Below, one piece after another: positions 48,935 through 59,121 of a stretch of 64,000 bases of DNA. Position numbers and translations under genes: made by a program. The notes under the pieces are model-generated. The model saw only the letters and a program-made list of their open reading frames with translations, did not search any database and was not told the origin of the DNA. The DNA is from Marinobacter salexigens. GTDB taxonomy: Bacteria > Pseudomonadota > Gammaproteobacteria > Pseudomonadales > Oleiphilaceae. The first letter of the stretch is position 1. Every line of letters begins with the position of its first letter. Location of the stretch: assembly GCF_018860765.1 (NCBI RefSeq), contig NZ_JAHKPV010000007.1:60980-124979 (forward strand), given 5' to 3'.

Positions 48935-50854
48935 TTACTTCTTTTCGTCGTCTTTGACTTCTTCGAACTCGGCGTCCACCGCATCGTCAGCTGGCTGAGC
49001 CTGCTCCTGCCCACCTGCCTCTTGCGCTTGACCATCCTGATCTGCGTACATCTTCTGGGCCAGCTCACCTGAAACTTCGGTCAGTTTCTGTGTCTTGGCT
49101 TCAATGTCATCCTTGTCGGAACCGGTCAATGCCTCTTCCAGCTCCTTAATCGCCGCTTCAATCGACTCTTTCTCGCTGTCGCTAACTTTGTCAGCGGCAT
49201 CCGTCAGGGTCTTGCGTACAGCGTGCACCATGGCATCGCCTTGGTTACGAGCCTGAACCAGTTCTTCAAACTTGCGATCTTCCTCGGCATTCGCCTCGGC
49301 ATCCTGCACCATCTTCTCGATTTCATCATCGTTCAGACCAGAAGAGGCTTTGATCACGATGGACTGCTCTTTGCCAGTCGCCTTGTCTTTCGCAGACACG
49401 TTCAAAATACCGTTGGCATCGATATCGAAGGTTACTTCGATTTGTGGCACACCACGCGAGGCTGGCGGAATGTCGGCCAGATCGAATCGACCCAAGGACT
49501 TGTTCTGCGTCGCCTGTTTACGCTCACCCTGAACAACGTGAATAGTCACTGCTGTTTGGTTATCTTCTGCCGTAGAGAAGGTTTGCGACTTCTTGGTCGG
49601 AATCGTTGTGTTCTTGTCGATTACCGGCGTGGCCACACCACCCATGGTTTCAATACCCAAGGTTAGTGGCGTTACGTCCAGAAGAAGAACGTCTTTTACA
49701 TCCCCAGAAAGTACCGCCGCCTGAATTGCTGCACCCATGGCAACTGCTTCATCTGGGTTTACGTCCTTACGAGCATCTTTGCCAAAGAACTCTTTCACTT
49801 TTTCCTGAACCAGCGGCATACGGGTCTGGCCACCAACCAAAATCACTTCGTCTACTTCACCGACGCTCAGACCGGAGTCCTTCAAAGCAACTTTACAAGG
49901 CTCGAGGCTGCGCTGGACCAAATCTTCAACCAACGACTCAAGCTTGGCACGGGTCAGCTTCACGTTCATGTGCTTGGGACCGCTAGCATCCGCAGTAATG
50001 TACGGCAGGTTTACGTCGGTCTGCTGGCTGCTGGACAGCTCGATCTTGGCCTTCTCACCGGCTTCCTTCAGACGCTGCATGGCCAGAGAGTCGCCACGCA
50101 GATCAATCCCACTATCTTTTTTGAATTGGTCAGCAAGGAATTCGATGATTTTCATATCGAAGTCTTCACCACCCAAGAAGGTGTCACCATTAGTTGCCAA
50201 CACTTCAAATTGGTGCTCGCCATCCACATCTGCGATTTCGATGATGGAGAGGTCGAAGGTGCCGCCGCCCAAGTCGTAGACTGCTACGGTGCGATCACCG
50301 CTCTTCTTATCCAGACCGTAAGCCAAAGCTGCCGCAGTCGGCTCGTTGATAATACGTTTCACTTCCAAACCAGCAATTCGGCCCGCATCTTTAGTGGCCT
50401 GACGCTGACTATCGTTAAAGTAAGCTGGAACGGTGATAACCGCTTCAGTTACTTTCTCACCCAGATAATCTTCTGCAGTTTTCTTCATCTTCTTCAGAAT
50501 TTCTGCAGACACCTGAGGCGGTGCCATTTTCTGGCCTTTAACTTCTACCCACGCATCACCGTTGTCTGCCTCGGAAATCTTGTAAGGAACCATCTTAATA
50601 TCTTTCTGAACAACGTCGTCTTTGAACCGACGACCGATCAGACGCTTGATAGCATAGATGGTGTTTTGGGGGTTCGTAACTGCCTGACGCTTGGCTGACT
50701 GACCTACCAAAATCTCGTTATCATCGGTGTAAGCGATGAGCGATGGCGTGGTGCGATCACCTTCCGCGTTTTCAATAACTCGGACTTTGTCGCCATCCAT
50801 GATGGCTACACACGAGTTGGTCGTTCCAAGGTCGATACCGATAATCTTGCTCAT
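48935..50854 (-). CDS. dnaK: Chaperone protein DnaK (Hsp70)
   Basis: A 639-residue Hsp70. Nucleotide-binding domain from [13 protein letters not shown] with [10 protein letters not shown]; linker [12 protein letters not shown]; substrate-binding domain; lid and acidic tail ending [14 protein letters not shown]. The T199-type Thr region (GGGTF) and [13 protein letters not shown] equivalent ([13 protein letters not shown]) are present. It lies between grpE and dnaJ, with its own heat-shock-like promoter at the end of grpE. Confidence 0.98.
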   Translation of the reverse strand: MSKIIGIDLGTTNSCVAIMDGDKVRVIENAEGDRTTPSLIAYTDDNEILVGQSAKRQAVTNPQNTIYAIKRLIGRRFKDDVVQKDIKMVPYKISEADNGDAWVEVKGQKMAPPQVSAEILKKMKKTAEDYLGEKVTEAVITVPAYFNDSQRQATKDAGRIAGLEVKRIINEPTAAALAYGLDKKSGDRTVAVYDLGGGTFDLSIIEIADVDGEHQFEVLATNGDTFLGGEDFDMKIIEFLADQFKKDSGIDLRGDSLAMQRLKEAGEKAKIELSSSQQTDVNLPYITADASGPKHMNVKLTRAKLESLVEDLVQRSLEPCKVALKDSGLSVGEVDEVILVGGQTRMPLVQEKVKEFFGKDARKDVNPDEAVAMGAAIQAAVLSGDVKDVLLLDVTPLTLGIETMGGVATPVIDKNTTIPTKKSQTFSTAEDNQTAVTIHVVQGERKQATQNKSLGRFDLADIPPASRGVPQIEVTFDIDANGILNVSAKDKATGKEQSIVIKASSGLNDDEIEKMVQDAEANAEEDRKFEELVQARNQGDAMVHAVRKTLTDAADKVSDSEKESIEAAIKELEEALTGSDKDDIEAKTQKLTEVSGELAQKMYADQDGQAQEAGGQEQAQPADDAVDAEFEEVKDDEKK

Positions 50855-50933
50855 TGATTCACTCCAGTTCTTCTGAATGCTGCACTTAATGGTTGCCCGG
50901 AAACATTAATTCCGGCTAATTCTATTTAATGGC

Positions 50934-50962
50934 TATATTGGCGCTTTAGCCGGCTTTTCAAG
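50934..50962 (-). promoter_or_regulatory. Candidate sigma-32 promoter for dnaK
   Basis: Minus-strand CTTGAAA (50956-50962), 14-base spacer, then CCAATATA (50934-50941). The -35 is a perfect heat-shock match; the -10 matches the CCCCATNT consensus partly. The -35 overlaps the grpE stop codon. Confidence 0.5.
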
Positions 50963-51557
50963 CCTGCTCATCAATTTTTGGTGCGTCTTGAGCTTTGGCC
51001 ACCATCACCATTGCAGGACGAACTACACGACCGTTAAGCAGATAGCCTTTCTGGACCACAGCTACCACGCTGTTCGGCTCGGCATCAGGCGCCGGCACCA
51101 TTGACATAGCTTCGTGCTGCTGGGGATCGAACGGTTCGCCGACCGGGTTCAGCGGCTCAACGTTGAACTTCTTCAAACTCGAAACAAACAAATTGAGCGT
51201 CATCTCCACACCTTGACGGATAGAGGCCACCAACTCACCGGCAGCCTCCTGACCCTCGGTACTTTCAACCGCTTTCTCGAGACTGTCAGCCACAGGGAGA
51301 AGCTCTTTAACAAACTTCTCCAGCGCAAACTTATGCGCTTTCTGAACGTCCATCTCAGCCCGACGACGCACATTCTGCATCTCAGCTTGCAACCGCAGCA
51401 TTTGCTCCTGAGAATCCTGAAGCTGCTCTTTTAGCGCATCCAGCTCAGAAACCTCATCCCGCTGAACTTCTCCTGCTGCCTGTACTTCATCTGCTGCCGC
51501 TTCCGCGGCCTCATTCAATTCATCAACTTGCTCGTTGCGGTTTTCGTCGCTGTTCAT
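50958..51557 (-). CDS. grpE: Nucleotide exchange factor GrpE
   Basis: A 199-residue DnaK exchange factor. A disordered acidic N-terminus is followed by a long coiled coil (about 50-105), then [15 protein letters not shown] and the C-terminal beta domain ([28 protein letters not shown]). The ATG at 51557 was chosen since AGGAG lies six bases before it; a longer in-frame reading from 51734 runs through the heat-shock promoter. First gene of grpE-dnaK-dnaJ. Confidence 0.97.
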   Translation of the reverse strand: MNSDENRNEQVDELNEAAEAAADEVQAAGEVQRDEVSELDALKEQLQDSQEQMLRLQAEMQNVRRRAEMDVQKAHKFALEKFVKELLPVADSLEKAVESTEGQEAAGELVASIRQGVEMTLNLFVSSLKKFNVEPLNPVGEPFDPQQHEAMSMVPAPDAEPNSVVAVVQKGYLLNGRVVRPAMVMVAKAQDAPKIDEQA

Positions 51558-51653
51558 GACTACTCCTGCCAGATCTTCGGTGGCCGGCTTAAACGCGGCC
51601 CATTGAACATAGGCTCCGGCCTCGCAGAGCCGGAAGAATGTTATTGCGAACGA

Positions 51654-51681
51654 ATATGGGGTTTGCCGTCCAGGTTTCAAC
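51654..51681 (-). promoter_or_regulatory. Sigma-32 heat-shock promoter of grpE-dnaK-dnaJ
   Basis: Minus-strand GTTGAAA (51675-51681), 13-base spacer, and CCCCATAT (51654-51661), which is the exact heat-shock -10 consensus. It lies about 100 bases before grpE. Confidence 0.82.
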
Positions 51682-51740
51682 CGCCACAAGTCCCATTCCT
51701 GAAGAAAATCTCGTCGATGTGTTTGCAAACACAAATTTAC

Positions 51741-51775
51741 CTGTATATATTCACAGTCACTGTATGAAAGAACAG
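51741..51775 (+). promoter_or_regulatory. Two tandem LexA boxes at recN
   Basis: Two perfect CTGT-N8-ACAG sites: 51741-51756 and 51760-51775, separated by three bases, less than 70 bases before recN. Double LexA boxes at recN are known from E. coli, so SOS control is expected. Confidence 0.9.
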
Positions 51776-51803
51776 TATATTTTGAAGAGCGGAGGTTATC
51801 TGC

Positions 51804-53483
51804 ATGCTCACACAGCTCACCGTTTCCAACTACGCAATTGCAGAGCGAGTCGAACTGCAGTTCAACAAAGGAATGACAGCCCTCACTGGCGAAACTGGCG
51901 CTGGCAAGTCCATCGTTCTGGACGCCCTCGGGTTAGCCATGGGGAGCCGCGCTGACGCAGGAGCCGTAAGGCATGGCGCAAAGCGTGCAGATATCACTGC
52001 AACATTTGACGTTGCAGGTATCCCCGAGGCTTTACAATGGCTTGAACGCCATGAACTGGATGACGACAACGACTGCATTCTGCGGCGGGCAATCAGCAAA
52101 GATGGACGCTCAAGGGCTTATATCAACGGCCAACCCTGCCCGCTTGCGCACCTGAAAGATCTGGGCGGGCTATTGATGGACATTCATAGCCAACACCAAC
52201 ATCAATCACTCCTGCGCAAAGAAACACACCGCAAGCTGATTGACGAGTTCGCTGGCGCGAAAACGCTTGCCACCCAGACTCGCGAAGCCTGGAAGGTCTG
52301 GAACCAAATCCGCACGAAGTTGACCGAACGACAGCAAAATGCAGAAGAGTCTGAAGCTAAGCTGCAACTTCTGCGCTATCAAGTGGAAGAACTTGACCGG
52401 CTTGCGCTGGAAAGCGGCGAGCAGGAACAACTGGAGCAGGAACAGGCGCACCTTAGCCAAGCTGACGCCATTCTTCACAACACCCAGCAGGCCGCACTGC
52501 TGTGCACCGAAGATGAAACCAACGCAGCAGGTTTGGTTCGCCAGGCACTGCAGCAACTGGAGCAGTTACCGGTTGAGGTACCAGCGTTAGCCGACACCAT
52601 TCAAATGCTCAACGAAGCACAAATACAAATCAGCGAGGCGGGCGACAACCTCCGTCATTTTGTGGATGACTACGAGGCCGACCCCGCGCGCCTGAGCCAA
52701 GTTGAAGACAGGCTCAGCGCGATATACCAGATGGCCCGCAAGCATCGCATCAACCCCGAGGAGCTTCCCGAGTTCCATAAACGGCAAAGCGCAGAGCTAG
52801 CCGAACTGGACGGTGGCGAAGGTAGCCTAGAAAAGCTGGAAGAGGAGCTGGAAAGCCATCGCGACCGTTTCAATCAGCTAGCGCGTAAGCTTTCAGAAAT
52901 GCGAGCCAAGGCAGCGGGCGAGCTGGAGCAGCGTATTGCTGGCGAGCTGGCTCAGTTAAGCATGCCATCAGTTCAGTTTGTTACTCACTTAAGCCGCAAC
53001 AATCAGGATGAACCGGCACCGCACGGACTTGAAGAAATAGAGTTCTTGGTGAGTGCCAATCCAGGGCAACCCGCAAGACCTCTCGCCAAAGTAGCGTCCG
53101 GCGGCGAACTGTCACGCATCAGCCTCGCGATTCAGGTGGTTGTCGCTCAAACTTCGACAACACCAACCCTGATCTTTGACGAAGTGGATGTCGGTATTGG
53201 CGGCGGCACAGCTGAGGTGGTTGGCAAGCTATTGCGCTCACTGGGAGCCAATGGCCAAGTAATCTGCGTGACCCACCTGCCACAGGTTGCAGCCCAGTGC
53301 CACCAACACTTATTTGTTAGCAAATTCACACAGCAAGACGCGACTTTCTCGAAAATCGAATCTCTGGACGACCAGGGAAGGATTAGTGAAGTGGCAAGAA
53401 TGCTAGGCGGCGTGGATATGACTGAACACACCCTTGCCCACGCGACAGAAATGTTTTCCAAGGGACAGGCCACCCACCACTGA
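51804..53483 (+). CDS. recN: DNA repair protein RecN
   Basis: A 559-residue SMC-like ATPase for double-strand break repair. Walker [10 protein letters not shown] (about 30), long coiled-coil arms (about 155-370), then ABC signature [14 protein letters not shown] and Walker [15 protein letters not shown] near the C-terminus, with [13 protein letters not shown]. Two LexA boxes lie directly upstream. It is convergent with fur. Confidence 0.97.
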   Translation: MLTQLTVSNYAIAERVELQFNKGMTALTGETGAGKSIVLDALGLAMGSRADAGAVRHGAKRADITATFDVAGIPEALQWLERHELDDDNDCILRRAISKDGRSRAYINGQPCPLAHLKDLGGLLMDIHSQHQHQSLLRKETHRKLIDEFAGAKTLATQTREAWKVWNQIRTKLTERQQNAEESEAKLQLLRYQVEELDRLALESGEQEQLEQEQAHLSQADAILHNTQQAALLCTEDETNAAGLVRQALQQLEQLPVEVPALADTIQMLNEAQIQISEAGDNLRHFVDDYEADPARLSQVEDRLSAIYQMARKHRINPEELPEFHKRQSAELAELDGGEGSLEKLEEELESHRDRFNQLARKLSEMRAKAAGELEQRIAGELAQLSMPSVQFVTHLSRNNQDEPAPHGLEEIEFLVSANPGQPARPLAKVASGGELSRISLAIQVVVAQTSTTPTLIFDEVDVGIGGGTAEVVGKLLRSLGANGQVICVTHLPQVAAQCHQHLFVSKFTQQDATFSKIESLDDQGRISEVARMLGGVDMTEHTLAHATEMFSKGQATHH

Positions 53484-53539
53484 TCAGATGGCGCAGGCGA
53501 GATTCCCTCTCGATTCCCCTCTCAACTTTGAGAGCTATT

Positions 53540-53569
53540 GGGGCAGGCTTAACGGCCCGCCCCTTTTTT
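53540..53569 (+). terminator. Intrinsic terminator of recN
   Basis: GGGGCAGGC pairs with GCCCGCCCC (one mismatch) over a short loop and is followed by TTTTTT. Confidence 0.88.
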
Positions 53570-53592
53570 ATACCACTTCTAGCGCTGAATGC

Positions 53593-54000
53593 TTACTTTA
53601 AGGGCTTAACGTAAAGAATCAGGCTGTGCTCGACAATCTCGTAACCATGCTCTTTCGCTATTTTCTTTTGGCGCTCCTCAATCACCTCATCAACAAACTC
53701 AATTACTTGCCCTGTTTGAGTACAAACCATGTGATCGTGATGGTCTTCTCCAGCCATCTCGAATACTGCATGGCCGCCTTCAAAGTTGTGGCGTAACACC
53801 AGCCCCGCAGTCTCAAACTGGGTAAGTACGCGGTACACAGTGGCCAGACCCACATCGTCACCCTGATCCAGAAGCCGCTTATACACATCCTCGGCACTAA
53901 GGTGGTGATCCTTGGCGCTTTCCAGAATGTTGAATATCTTCACTCTCGGTAGAGTTACTTTAAGACCGACTTTACGTAGTTCGGCGTTTTCAGATGGCAT
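53593..54000 (-). CDS. fur: Ferric uptake regulator Fur
   Basis: A 135-residue iron-responsive repressor. Winged helix at about 10-80 (KVTLPRVKIFNILESAKDHHLSAEDVYKRL); metal site GEDHHDHMVC and the C-terminal dimer domain. The second Cys of the E. coli CxxC is absent (CTQTG), as in pseudomonad Fur. The ATG at 54000 is preferred over the in-frame longer reading. Divergent from bamE, a linkage conserved in pseudomonads. Confidence 0.96.
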   Translation of the reverse strand: MPSENAELRKVGLKVTLPRVKIFNILESAKDHHLSAEDVYKRLLDQGDDVGLATVYRVLTQFETAGLVLRHNFEGGHAVFEMAGEDHHDHMVCTQTGQVIEFVDEVIEERQKKIAKEHGYEIVEHSLILYVKPLK

Positions 54001-54122
54001 GTTACTATTCACTCTTTGGTGTGCCTCACGGCTTCCGGTATGATGAAGCCGCCATTTAACGGTTAACCCGTGCCACACCTGCCCTTGGCAGGCGATTTCA
54101 AGATAGAGGATTTCCTCCGGCG

Positions 54123-54449
54123 ATGCAAAAGCTCACAGCTCTCATTCTCACTCTGATTCTATCCGGTTGCGCTTTTCCGGGCGTTTATAAGATCAACGTC
54201 CAACAAGGCAACATTGTAACTGCTGAAGAGCTGTCCAAACTCAGCGAAGGCATGCCCCGCAATCAGGTTCAGGCGTTGCTTGGGAGCCCTCTAATGCTCA
54301 ACCCCGTCGATAGCTCGCGGGAGTACTACGTTTACACCTTCCAACGTCGCGGCGGCGATATCCAAGAGCAGCGCATCATCGTCTATTACGACGCTGACCG
54401 TTACTCCCATTACGAAGCACAACTATTAGACGAAACACCAGCTTACTGA
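54123..54449 (+). CDS. bamE: Outer-membrane assembly lipoprotein BamE
   Basis: A 108-residue lipoprotein with lipobox LSGC (C16) after a short signal peptide. The SmpA/OmlA domain is visible: EGMPRNQVQALLGSP and DSSREYYVYTFQRRGG. It is part of the BAM complex that inserts beta-barrel proteins. Divergent from fur and convergent with rnfH. Confidence 0.95.
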   Translation: MQKLTALILTLILSGCAFPGVYKINVQQGNIVTAEELSKLSEGMPRNQVQALLGSPLMLNPVDSSREYYVYTFQRRGGDIQEQRIIVYYDADRYSHYEAQLLDETPAY

Positions 54450-54454
54450 GCCGA

Positions 54455-54736
54455 TCAAGACTTCTTTTTGGCCCGATTCAGGCGCGCCTGCTTCGGGTCG
54501 ATCTTGAGCGGACGGTACAGCTCTACCCTGTCTCCATCCCTTAACTCATGTTCAGCTGGCTTTTTGATCACCTTGCCAAAAATCCCCATATCGATGGAAT
54601 CCGCGTCGATTTCCGGGAAAATAGCCACAATGCCAGACAACTTCACGGCCTCAATCGCCGATGCCCCTTCAGGCACCTGCACCTTCACGATTTCCTGTTT
54701 ATCTGGCCGGGCGTAGGCCACTTCAACCTGCGGCAT
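54455..54736 (-). CDS. rnfH: RnfH/RatB family ubiquitin-fold protein
   Basis: A 93-residue beta-grasp protein (UPF0125). Family marks are VEVAYARPDKQEIVKVQVPEG near the N-terminus and DRVELYRPLKIDPKQARLNRAKK at the end. It is always next to ratA, here sharing one base with its stop. The function is not settled; the name comes from similarity to Rnf clusters. Confidence 0.9.
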   Translation of the reverse strand: MPQVEVAYARPDKQEIVKVQVPEGASAIEAVKLSGIVAIFPEIDADSIDMGIFGKVIKKPAEHELRDGDRVELYRPLKIDPKQARLNRAKKKS

Positions 54737-55179
54737 TATGCGCCCCCTTTGTAGATGTCGTCAGCCCGACGGCAGAACGCATCGACCATAGTTGTGGCTG
54801 CCTGATTAAACACCGGCCCAAAAGTCATTCGCGACAGAGAGCCTGAAAACTCAAACTCCAGAGTCAGAACCACTTTGCACGCGTTGTCATCCAGTGCCTT
54901 GAAGTGCCATCGCCCTGTGAGATTGCGAAATGGGCCATCCACAAGATTCATTTCAATGGCCTCCGGCATCAGCAACTGGTTGCGCGTAGTGAGCTTGTGC
55001 CGCACTCCGCCTTTGGCAATTTCCAGCGATGCCATTATCTGATCCGAGTTTTGCTGGTGAATTTCGGCACCTGAGCACCACGGCAAAAACTCGGGATAAC
55101 GGGCAATATCATTTACCAAGTGAAACATGCGCTCAGCAGAGTGCATAACCAGAGCTGTTTTATCAATCTGATGGGGCAT
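54736..55179 (-). CDS. ratA: RatA / Coq10-type START-domain protein
   Basis: A 147-residue START-fold protein. Typical segments: SAERMFHLVNDIARYPEFLPWCSGAEI and FGPVFNQAATTMVDAFCRRA. In E. coli RatA was reported to block 70S association, while related proteins bind ubiquinone; which applies here is open. Neighbouring smpB/ssrA on the other strand is conserved in many gammaproteobacteria. Confidence 0.92.
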   Translation of the reverse strand: MPHQIDKTALVMHSAERMFHLVNDIARYPEFLPWCSGAEIHQQNSDQIMASLEIAKGGVRHKLTTRNQLLMPEAIEMNLVDGPFRNLTGRWHFKALDDNACKVVLTLEFEFSGSLSRMTFGPVFNQAATTMVDAFCRRADDIYKGGA

Positions 55180-55253
55180 CGGAACCGGTTGTCCTGCTTA
55201 CAAATACACATTAAGACCGACCACAGCCGCCAGATAACGAAAGATAGCTGCAA

Positions 55254-56879
55254 TCAAACGCTATGATAAAGGATATCGTCGTCTTTAGGGGCACTTTCAG
55301 GGCCCAGTTGCGGCTGAGCGGGCTTATTTTCAGGTGCTTGCTCTGCCGGGAGCAGTTCTCCCGTCTCGTCAGTAGATTTATCCGGGTTTGAACCGCTCTC
55401 GCCCGCACCCACCGATTCAGAAGCCTCTCCACCGCCTTCCCGCTCGACCATCTCAGGCGCTGGTTCGCACCAAAACGCTTCACTGCCATTGTCGCATAGG
55501 CTACCGAGTGAACTCGCGGTGTAATGAATGCCAATATAGACAACAGCCAGAGGCAGCACCAAGCGCATCACCCAAAACCAGATTGCGCCAAAAATTCCGG
55601 GCGTTTTCCCCAGCATGGTTTTAGATAGATTGCGTGTTAGACCCCAGCCGGTAAAAAACGCGATAAGAACGGCCACCAGCGGAATCATCAAGCCACCGGT
55701 TAACAGCTCCAGCCAACGAAAAACCGTCGCTCCGCCTACCAGGTACTCTGCCCAAAGGTTAAACGAAAACAAGGACACCAGCCCCGCAAGCCAAACTGCG
55801 AGCCCTACCAGAATCACTGATAGGCCGCGGGGCGCAGCCGTCCACTCACGAAACCAGCCAACTACCGGCTCGAGCAAAGCCAAAGACGTTGACCACACAA
55901 TCATCACAACCACCAGAAATACAGCAGTAATAATGAACTGGCTAGAAGCTAATTCTGAAAGCGCTACCGGAAGCGAAATAAACAAAAGGCTAAAACCGCG
56001 CTCACCGTCAAACACATTGCTTTGCGTAGCCATCGCAAAAATCATCAACCCAGCCAAAATCGCAACCAAGGTATCCATCAAAACGACCGCTAAAATGGAT
56101 CGTTTAAGCTGGGTGTGCGGCGTGGTGTAAGCGCCCAAAACCGCCCACACCCCCATACCTAACCCCAAGGTGTAGAATGCATGAAACAGCGCAGCACTCA
56201 GGCTGGCCCATGTAAGGTCCTGTGGGTGCATTTCAATAATTTTACTGCTTGCGGCATCAATTTTTCCGTACCACGCAGCAAGCCCGAACAGCGCCATGAG
56301 CAGCACCAAAGTGGCTGGCACTACGATTCTATATGCGCGCTCAAGCCCTCCGACGACCCCTTGGCCAGACACCCACAGCACCATAATCAAGAAGAACGCA
56401 TGCCAACCCATGAACACACGAAACTCTCGCGGATCGGACACCAGCCCGGCAAGAATACCGGTGGCACTGGCTTGGTCTACACCGGAAAATTTACTTGTGG
56501 CGCCAAAAAAAACATAGGCCAGCGCAATAGCGCCAAACACTGCAGTAAACGATAGAACGAAAAAGGCACTCACCACGCTGAGCCTGCCCACGGCCATCCA
56601 AAGTCGCGAGCGCTTTGCACTGCGAATCAGGCCATCCATTGCCAGCACAATGCCATGCCGGGCGTGGCGGCCTATGACGGCTTCAGTCACCATCAGAGGC
56701 AAAGTGACCAGCAGCAAACAACCGAGATACAATAAGATAAATAGTCCGCCGCCGTGCAGGCTGGCCAAATAGGGGAACTGCCAAAGGTTGGCCAACCCCA
56801 CAGTTGCACCCACTGCAGCCCAGAAGAAGGTTGTTTTTCGGGTAAACGACCCGATATGTGTCTGGTATGGCGTCGGCAT
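55254..56879 (-). CDS. Sodium-dependent neurotransmitter-type (NSS/SNF) symporter
   Basis: A 541-residue transporter with about 11-12 transmembrane helices. The NSS signature is at TM1: FFWAAVGATVGLANLWQFPYLA (the GLANLWQFPY motif replaces the more common GLGNVWRFPY). It probably imports an amino acid or compatible solute with sodium. The last about 70 residues are a Glu/Pro/Ser-rich cytoplasmic tail not typical of the core. The substrate cannot be inferred. Confidence 0.88.
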   Translation of the reverse strand: MPTPYQTHIGSFTRKTTFFWAAVGATVGLANLWQFPYLASLHGGGLFILLYLGCLLLVTLPLMVTEAVIGRHARHGIVLAMDGLIRSAKRSRLWMAVGRLSVVSAFFVLSFTAVFGAIALAYVFFGATSKFSGVDQASATGILAGLVSDPREFRVFMGWHAFFLIMVLWVSGQGVVGGLERAYRIVVPATLVLLMALFGLAAWYGKIDAASSKIIEMHPQDLTWASLSAALFHAFYTLGLGMGVWAVLGAYTTPHTQLKRSILAVVLMDTLVAILAGLMIFAMATQSNVFDGERGFSLLFISLPVALSELASSQFIITAVFLVVVMIVWSTSLALLEPVVGWFREWTAAPRGLSVILVGLAVWLAGLVSLFSFNLWAEYLVGGATVFRWLELLTGGLMIPLVAVLIAFFTGWGLTRNLSKTMLGKTPGIFGAIWFWVMRLVLPLAVVYIGIHYTASSLGSLCDNGSEAFWCEPAPEMVEREGGGEASESVGAGESGSNPDKSTDETGELLPAEQAPENKPAQPQLGPESAPKDDDILYHSV

Positions 56880-57058
56880 TTTCGTCTCAGATAGTATTGG
56901 ACGCCCTATTGTAGCCGAAGGGCTCCTTCAGGCACGAACTGCCAGCACCTTGTATAGGCCATTTCGTGACCAGTCTGGCACTCCTGAGCTACAATGCCCG
57001 TTTTTCCGGTCTGCACAAGATCGGCCCGTTCATTCGTCCGCATCCGGATAATTGATTC

Positions 57059-57538
57059 ATGAGCAAGAAAAAACCCGGTACGCCGAGCAGTACCATCGCC
57101 CTTAACAAAAAGGCGAAACACGAATACCACATAGAAGAGCGCTTTGAAGCCGGGATGGTTTTACTCGGCTGGGAAGTAAAATCACTGCGAGCTGGCAAGG
57201 CCCAAATTACTGACGCTTACGTGTTGCTTAAAGACGGCGAGGCCTTTCTACTAGGCGGCCACTTCCAGCCTCTTACGGCCGCGTCTACCCATGTGATTGC
57301 CGACCCCACTCGCACTCGCAAATTGTTGCTTCATGCCAAAGAGTTGGCCAAGCTGATTGGGGAAACGAGCCAAGCGGGCCAAACTTGCGTGCCTCTGGCG
57401 CTGTATTGGAAAAAGAATAAAGTGAAGTGTGAAATCGCTTTAGTGAAAGGCAAAAAGCTATTTGACAAGCGCGCCACCGAGAAAGAGCGGGATTGGAATC
57501 GCCAGAAACAGCGGATTTTGCGTGACGGCAACGCCTGA
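57059..57538 (+). CDS. smpB: SsrA-binding protein SmpB
   Basis: A 159-residue tmRNA-binding protein for trans-translation. It has the OB-fold start [32 protein letters not shown] and the C-terminal basic tail [19 protein letters not shown] that enters the ribosomal mRNA channel. Its partner RNA ssrA is 1.6 kb downstream, separated by the acyltransferase gene. Confidence 0.97.
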   Translation: MSKKKPGTPSSTIALNKKAKHEYHIEERFEAGMVLLGWEVKSLRAGKAQITDAYVLLKDGEAFLLGGHFQPLTAASTHVIADPTRTRKLLLHAKELAKLIGETSQAGQTCVPLALYWKKNKVKCEIALVKGKKLFDKRATEKERDWNRQKQRILRDGNA

Positions 57539-57602
57539 CCTCTAAATAATCAGGCGTTACTCCTACTTATACTTCGAACGGTGCATCGCAGGGGGAGGGC
57601 CC

Positions 57603-59021
57603 ATGCCACCCAAACGAACCCAAATGACCTCGGTGGATCGCTCATGGTTGCGCATGGACACACCAAGCAACCCGATGATGATCGCGGCCGTTTTGGTATT
57701 TGACAAGCCGATCCCCATAAGCCGCCTGAAGCTCATCCTCAACGAACGCTTTTTGCGTTTTCAGCGGTTTCGCCAGCGCATTATTGATGAGGGCGACAAG
57801 GTATATTGGCAAGACGACCCCCTGTTCGATATCGACAACCACCTACATCGGATAGCGCTACCGGGAAAGGCGGCCAAAGCCGAACTCCAAGCACTCACCA
57901 GTGATTTAAACAGCACCTCTCTGGATCTGCGCCACCCCCTCTGGCAAATTCACTATATAGACAACTACCAAGGTGGCTGCGCACTTCTAATACGCATCCA
58001 TCATTGTATCGCCGATGGCATTTCCCTTGTGAGGGTGTTGCTTTCACTCACTGACAAAACGCCAGAGCCCGGCAGTAGGCGAATTGCTCCACGTAAGGTT
58101 CCAGAGCAACCGGCATCCTCAGCAGTGAGCCGACTCCTGCATCGCGCCCTCGACACAACCGAAGCGGCAACAGGTCAGGCCCGCTTGTTCATGCAATCGG
58201 TTCGCGCGCAACCTAACTACCCGTTAAAACTTGCCACTGCCGCCACTGGTGTGGCCACGGATTTGCTCAAACTAGGTCTTTCACCCTTCGAGCCCAAAAC
58301 CTGCCTCAAAAGCCCACTTTCTGGTCGCAAACAAGTTGCTTGGGCCGAACCGCTAGATCTAGTGGAAGTGAAAGCCTGTGCTAAGGCGCTGGGCGGCACC
58401 GTCAACGATATACTGTTGTGCGCAACAACGGGCGCTCTGCACCGGCATTTTAAAGCGAGCAAGGAAGTTATTCCGGATTGCGGCATTCGTGTGGCGGTGC
58501 CTTTTAATCTGCGACCACTCAATCAACCGATCGAAACACTTGGAAACCAGTTTGGTCTGGTGCTGGTCTGCCTACCGGTTGAAATCGCGGATCCGATCAT
58601 GTGCTTTCGGCAGGTGCAGGAAAACATGAACCGCCTCAAACAGTCCTACCAAGCACAAGTTACCTACAGCTTGCTGGACCTGTTCGGCCGCGGCCCGGAC
58701 ATACTGGAGCGACGTGCGTTGGATTTGCTCAGCAACAAGGCCTCCGCAGTGCTTACCAACGTACCCGGCCCCAGAGAGCCGGTTTATCTGGCAGGCAGTA
58801 AGTTGGTGCAACCCATGTTCTGGGTACCACAAAGCGGCAATATCGGTATTGGCATAAGCATTTTCAGCTACGCGGGTACCGTACAGTTCGGCATTACGGT
58901 GGACAAAGCTATCCATGCAGACCCCAACGCCGTAATGAACTACTTCCACGAAAGCTTCAAAGCACTGAGCCACGCGGCTCTGGCAGGCCGCCAGCAAAGC
59001 AGTACGCGCCAGGTCTCATAG
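57603..59021 (+). CDS. Wax ester synthase/diacylglycerol acyltransferase (WS/DGAT) family protein
   Basis: A 472-residue bifunctional-type acyltransferase. The active-site motif HHCIADG is at 133-139; the PLWQIH motif is at 112-117 and the conserved ND of VNDILL at about 267. Such enzymes esterify fatty alcohols or diacylglycerol with acyl-CoA to make storage wax or triacylglycerol; Marinobacter is known for them. The N-terminus (RSWLRMDTPSNPMMIAA) differs from the best-known Marinobacter WS1/WS2 start, so it is probably a divergent paralogue with uncertain substrate. GGGAGGG lies a few bases before the ATG. It lies between smpB and ssrA. Confidence 0.88.
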   Translation: MPPKRTQMTSVDRSWLRMDTPSNPMMIAAVLVFDKPIPISRLKLILNERFLRFQRFRQRIIDEGDKVYWQDDPLFDIDNHLHRIALPGKAAKAELQALTSDLNSTSLDLRHPLWQIHYIDNYQGGCALLIRIHHCIADGISLVRVLLSLTDKTPEPGSRRIAPRKVPEQPASSAVSRLLHRALDTTEAATGQARLFMQSVRAQPNYPLKLATAATGVATDLLKLGLSPFEPKTCLKSPLSGRKQVAWAEPLDLVEVKACAKALGGTVNDILLCATTGALHRHFKASKEVIPDCGIRVAVPFNLRPLNQPIETLGNQFGLVLVCLPVEIADPIMCFRQVQENMNRLKQSYQAQVTYSLLDLFGRGPDILERRALDLLSNKASAVLTNVPGPREPVYLAGSKLVQPMFWVPQSGNIGIGISIFSYAGTVQFGITVDKAIHADPNAVMNYFHESFKALSHAALAGRQQSSTRQVS

Positions 59022-59083
59022 GCGTTAAAACGGCAATTAGAACGGCATGAACGCCTCCTGTGCAAAACAACAACAAAGAGGCC

Positions 59084-59113
59084 TTGAAGTCAGGCAAGGC
59101 GCCCACATATACT
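59084..59113 (+). promoter_or_regulatory. Promoter of ssrA
   Basis: -35 TTGAAG (59084-59089), 18-base spacer, -10 TATACT (59108-59113), then eight bases to the mature tmRNA 5' end. It gives ssrA its own promoter, independent of the acyltransferase gene. Confidence 0.7.
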
Positions 59114-59121
59114 GTGAGTAA

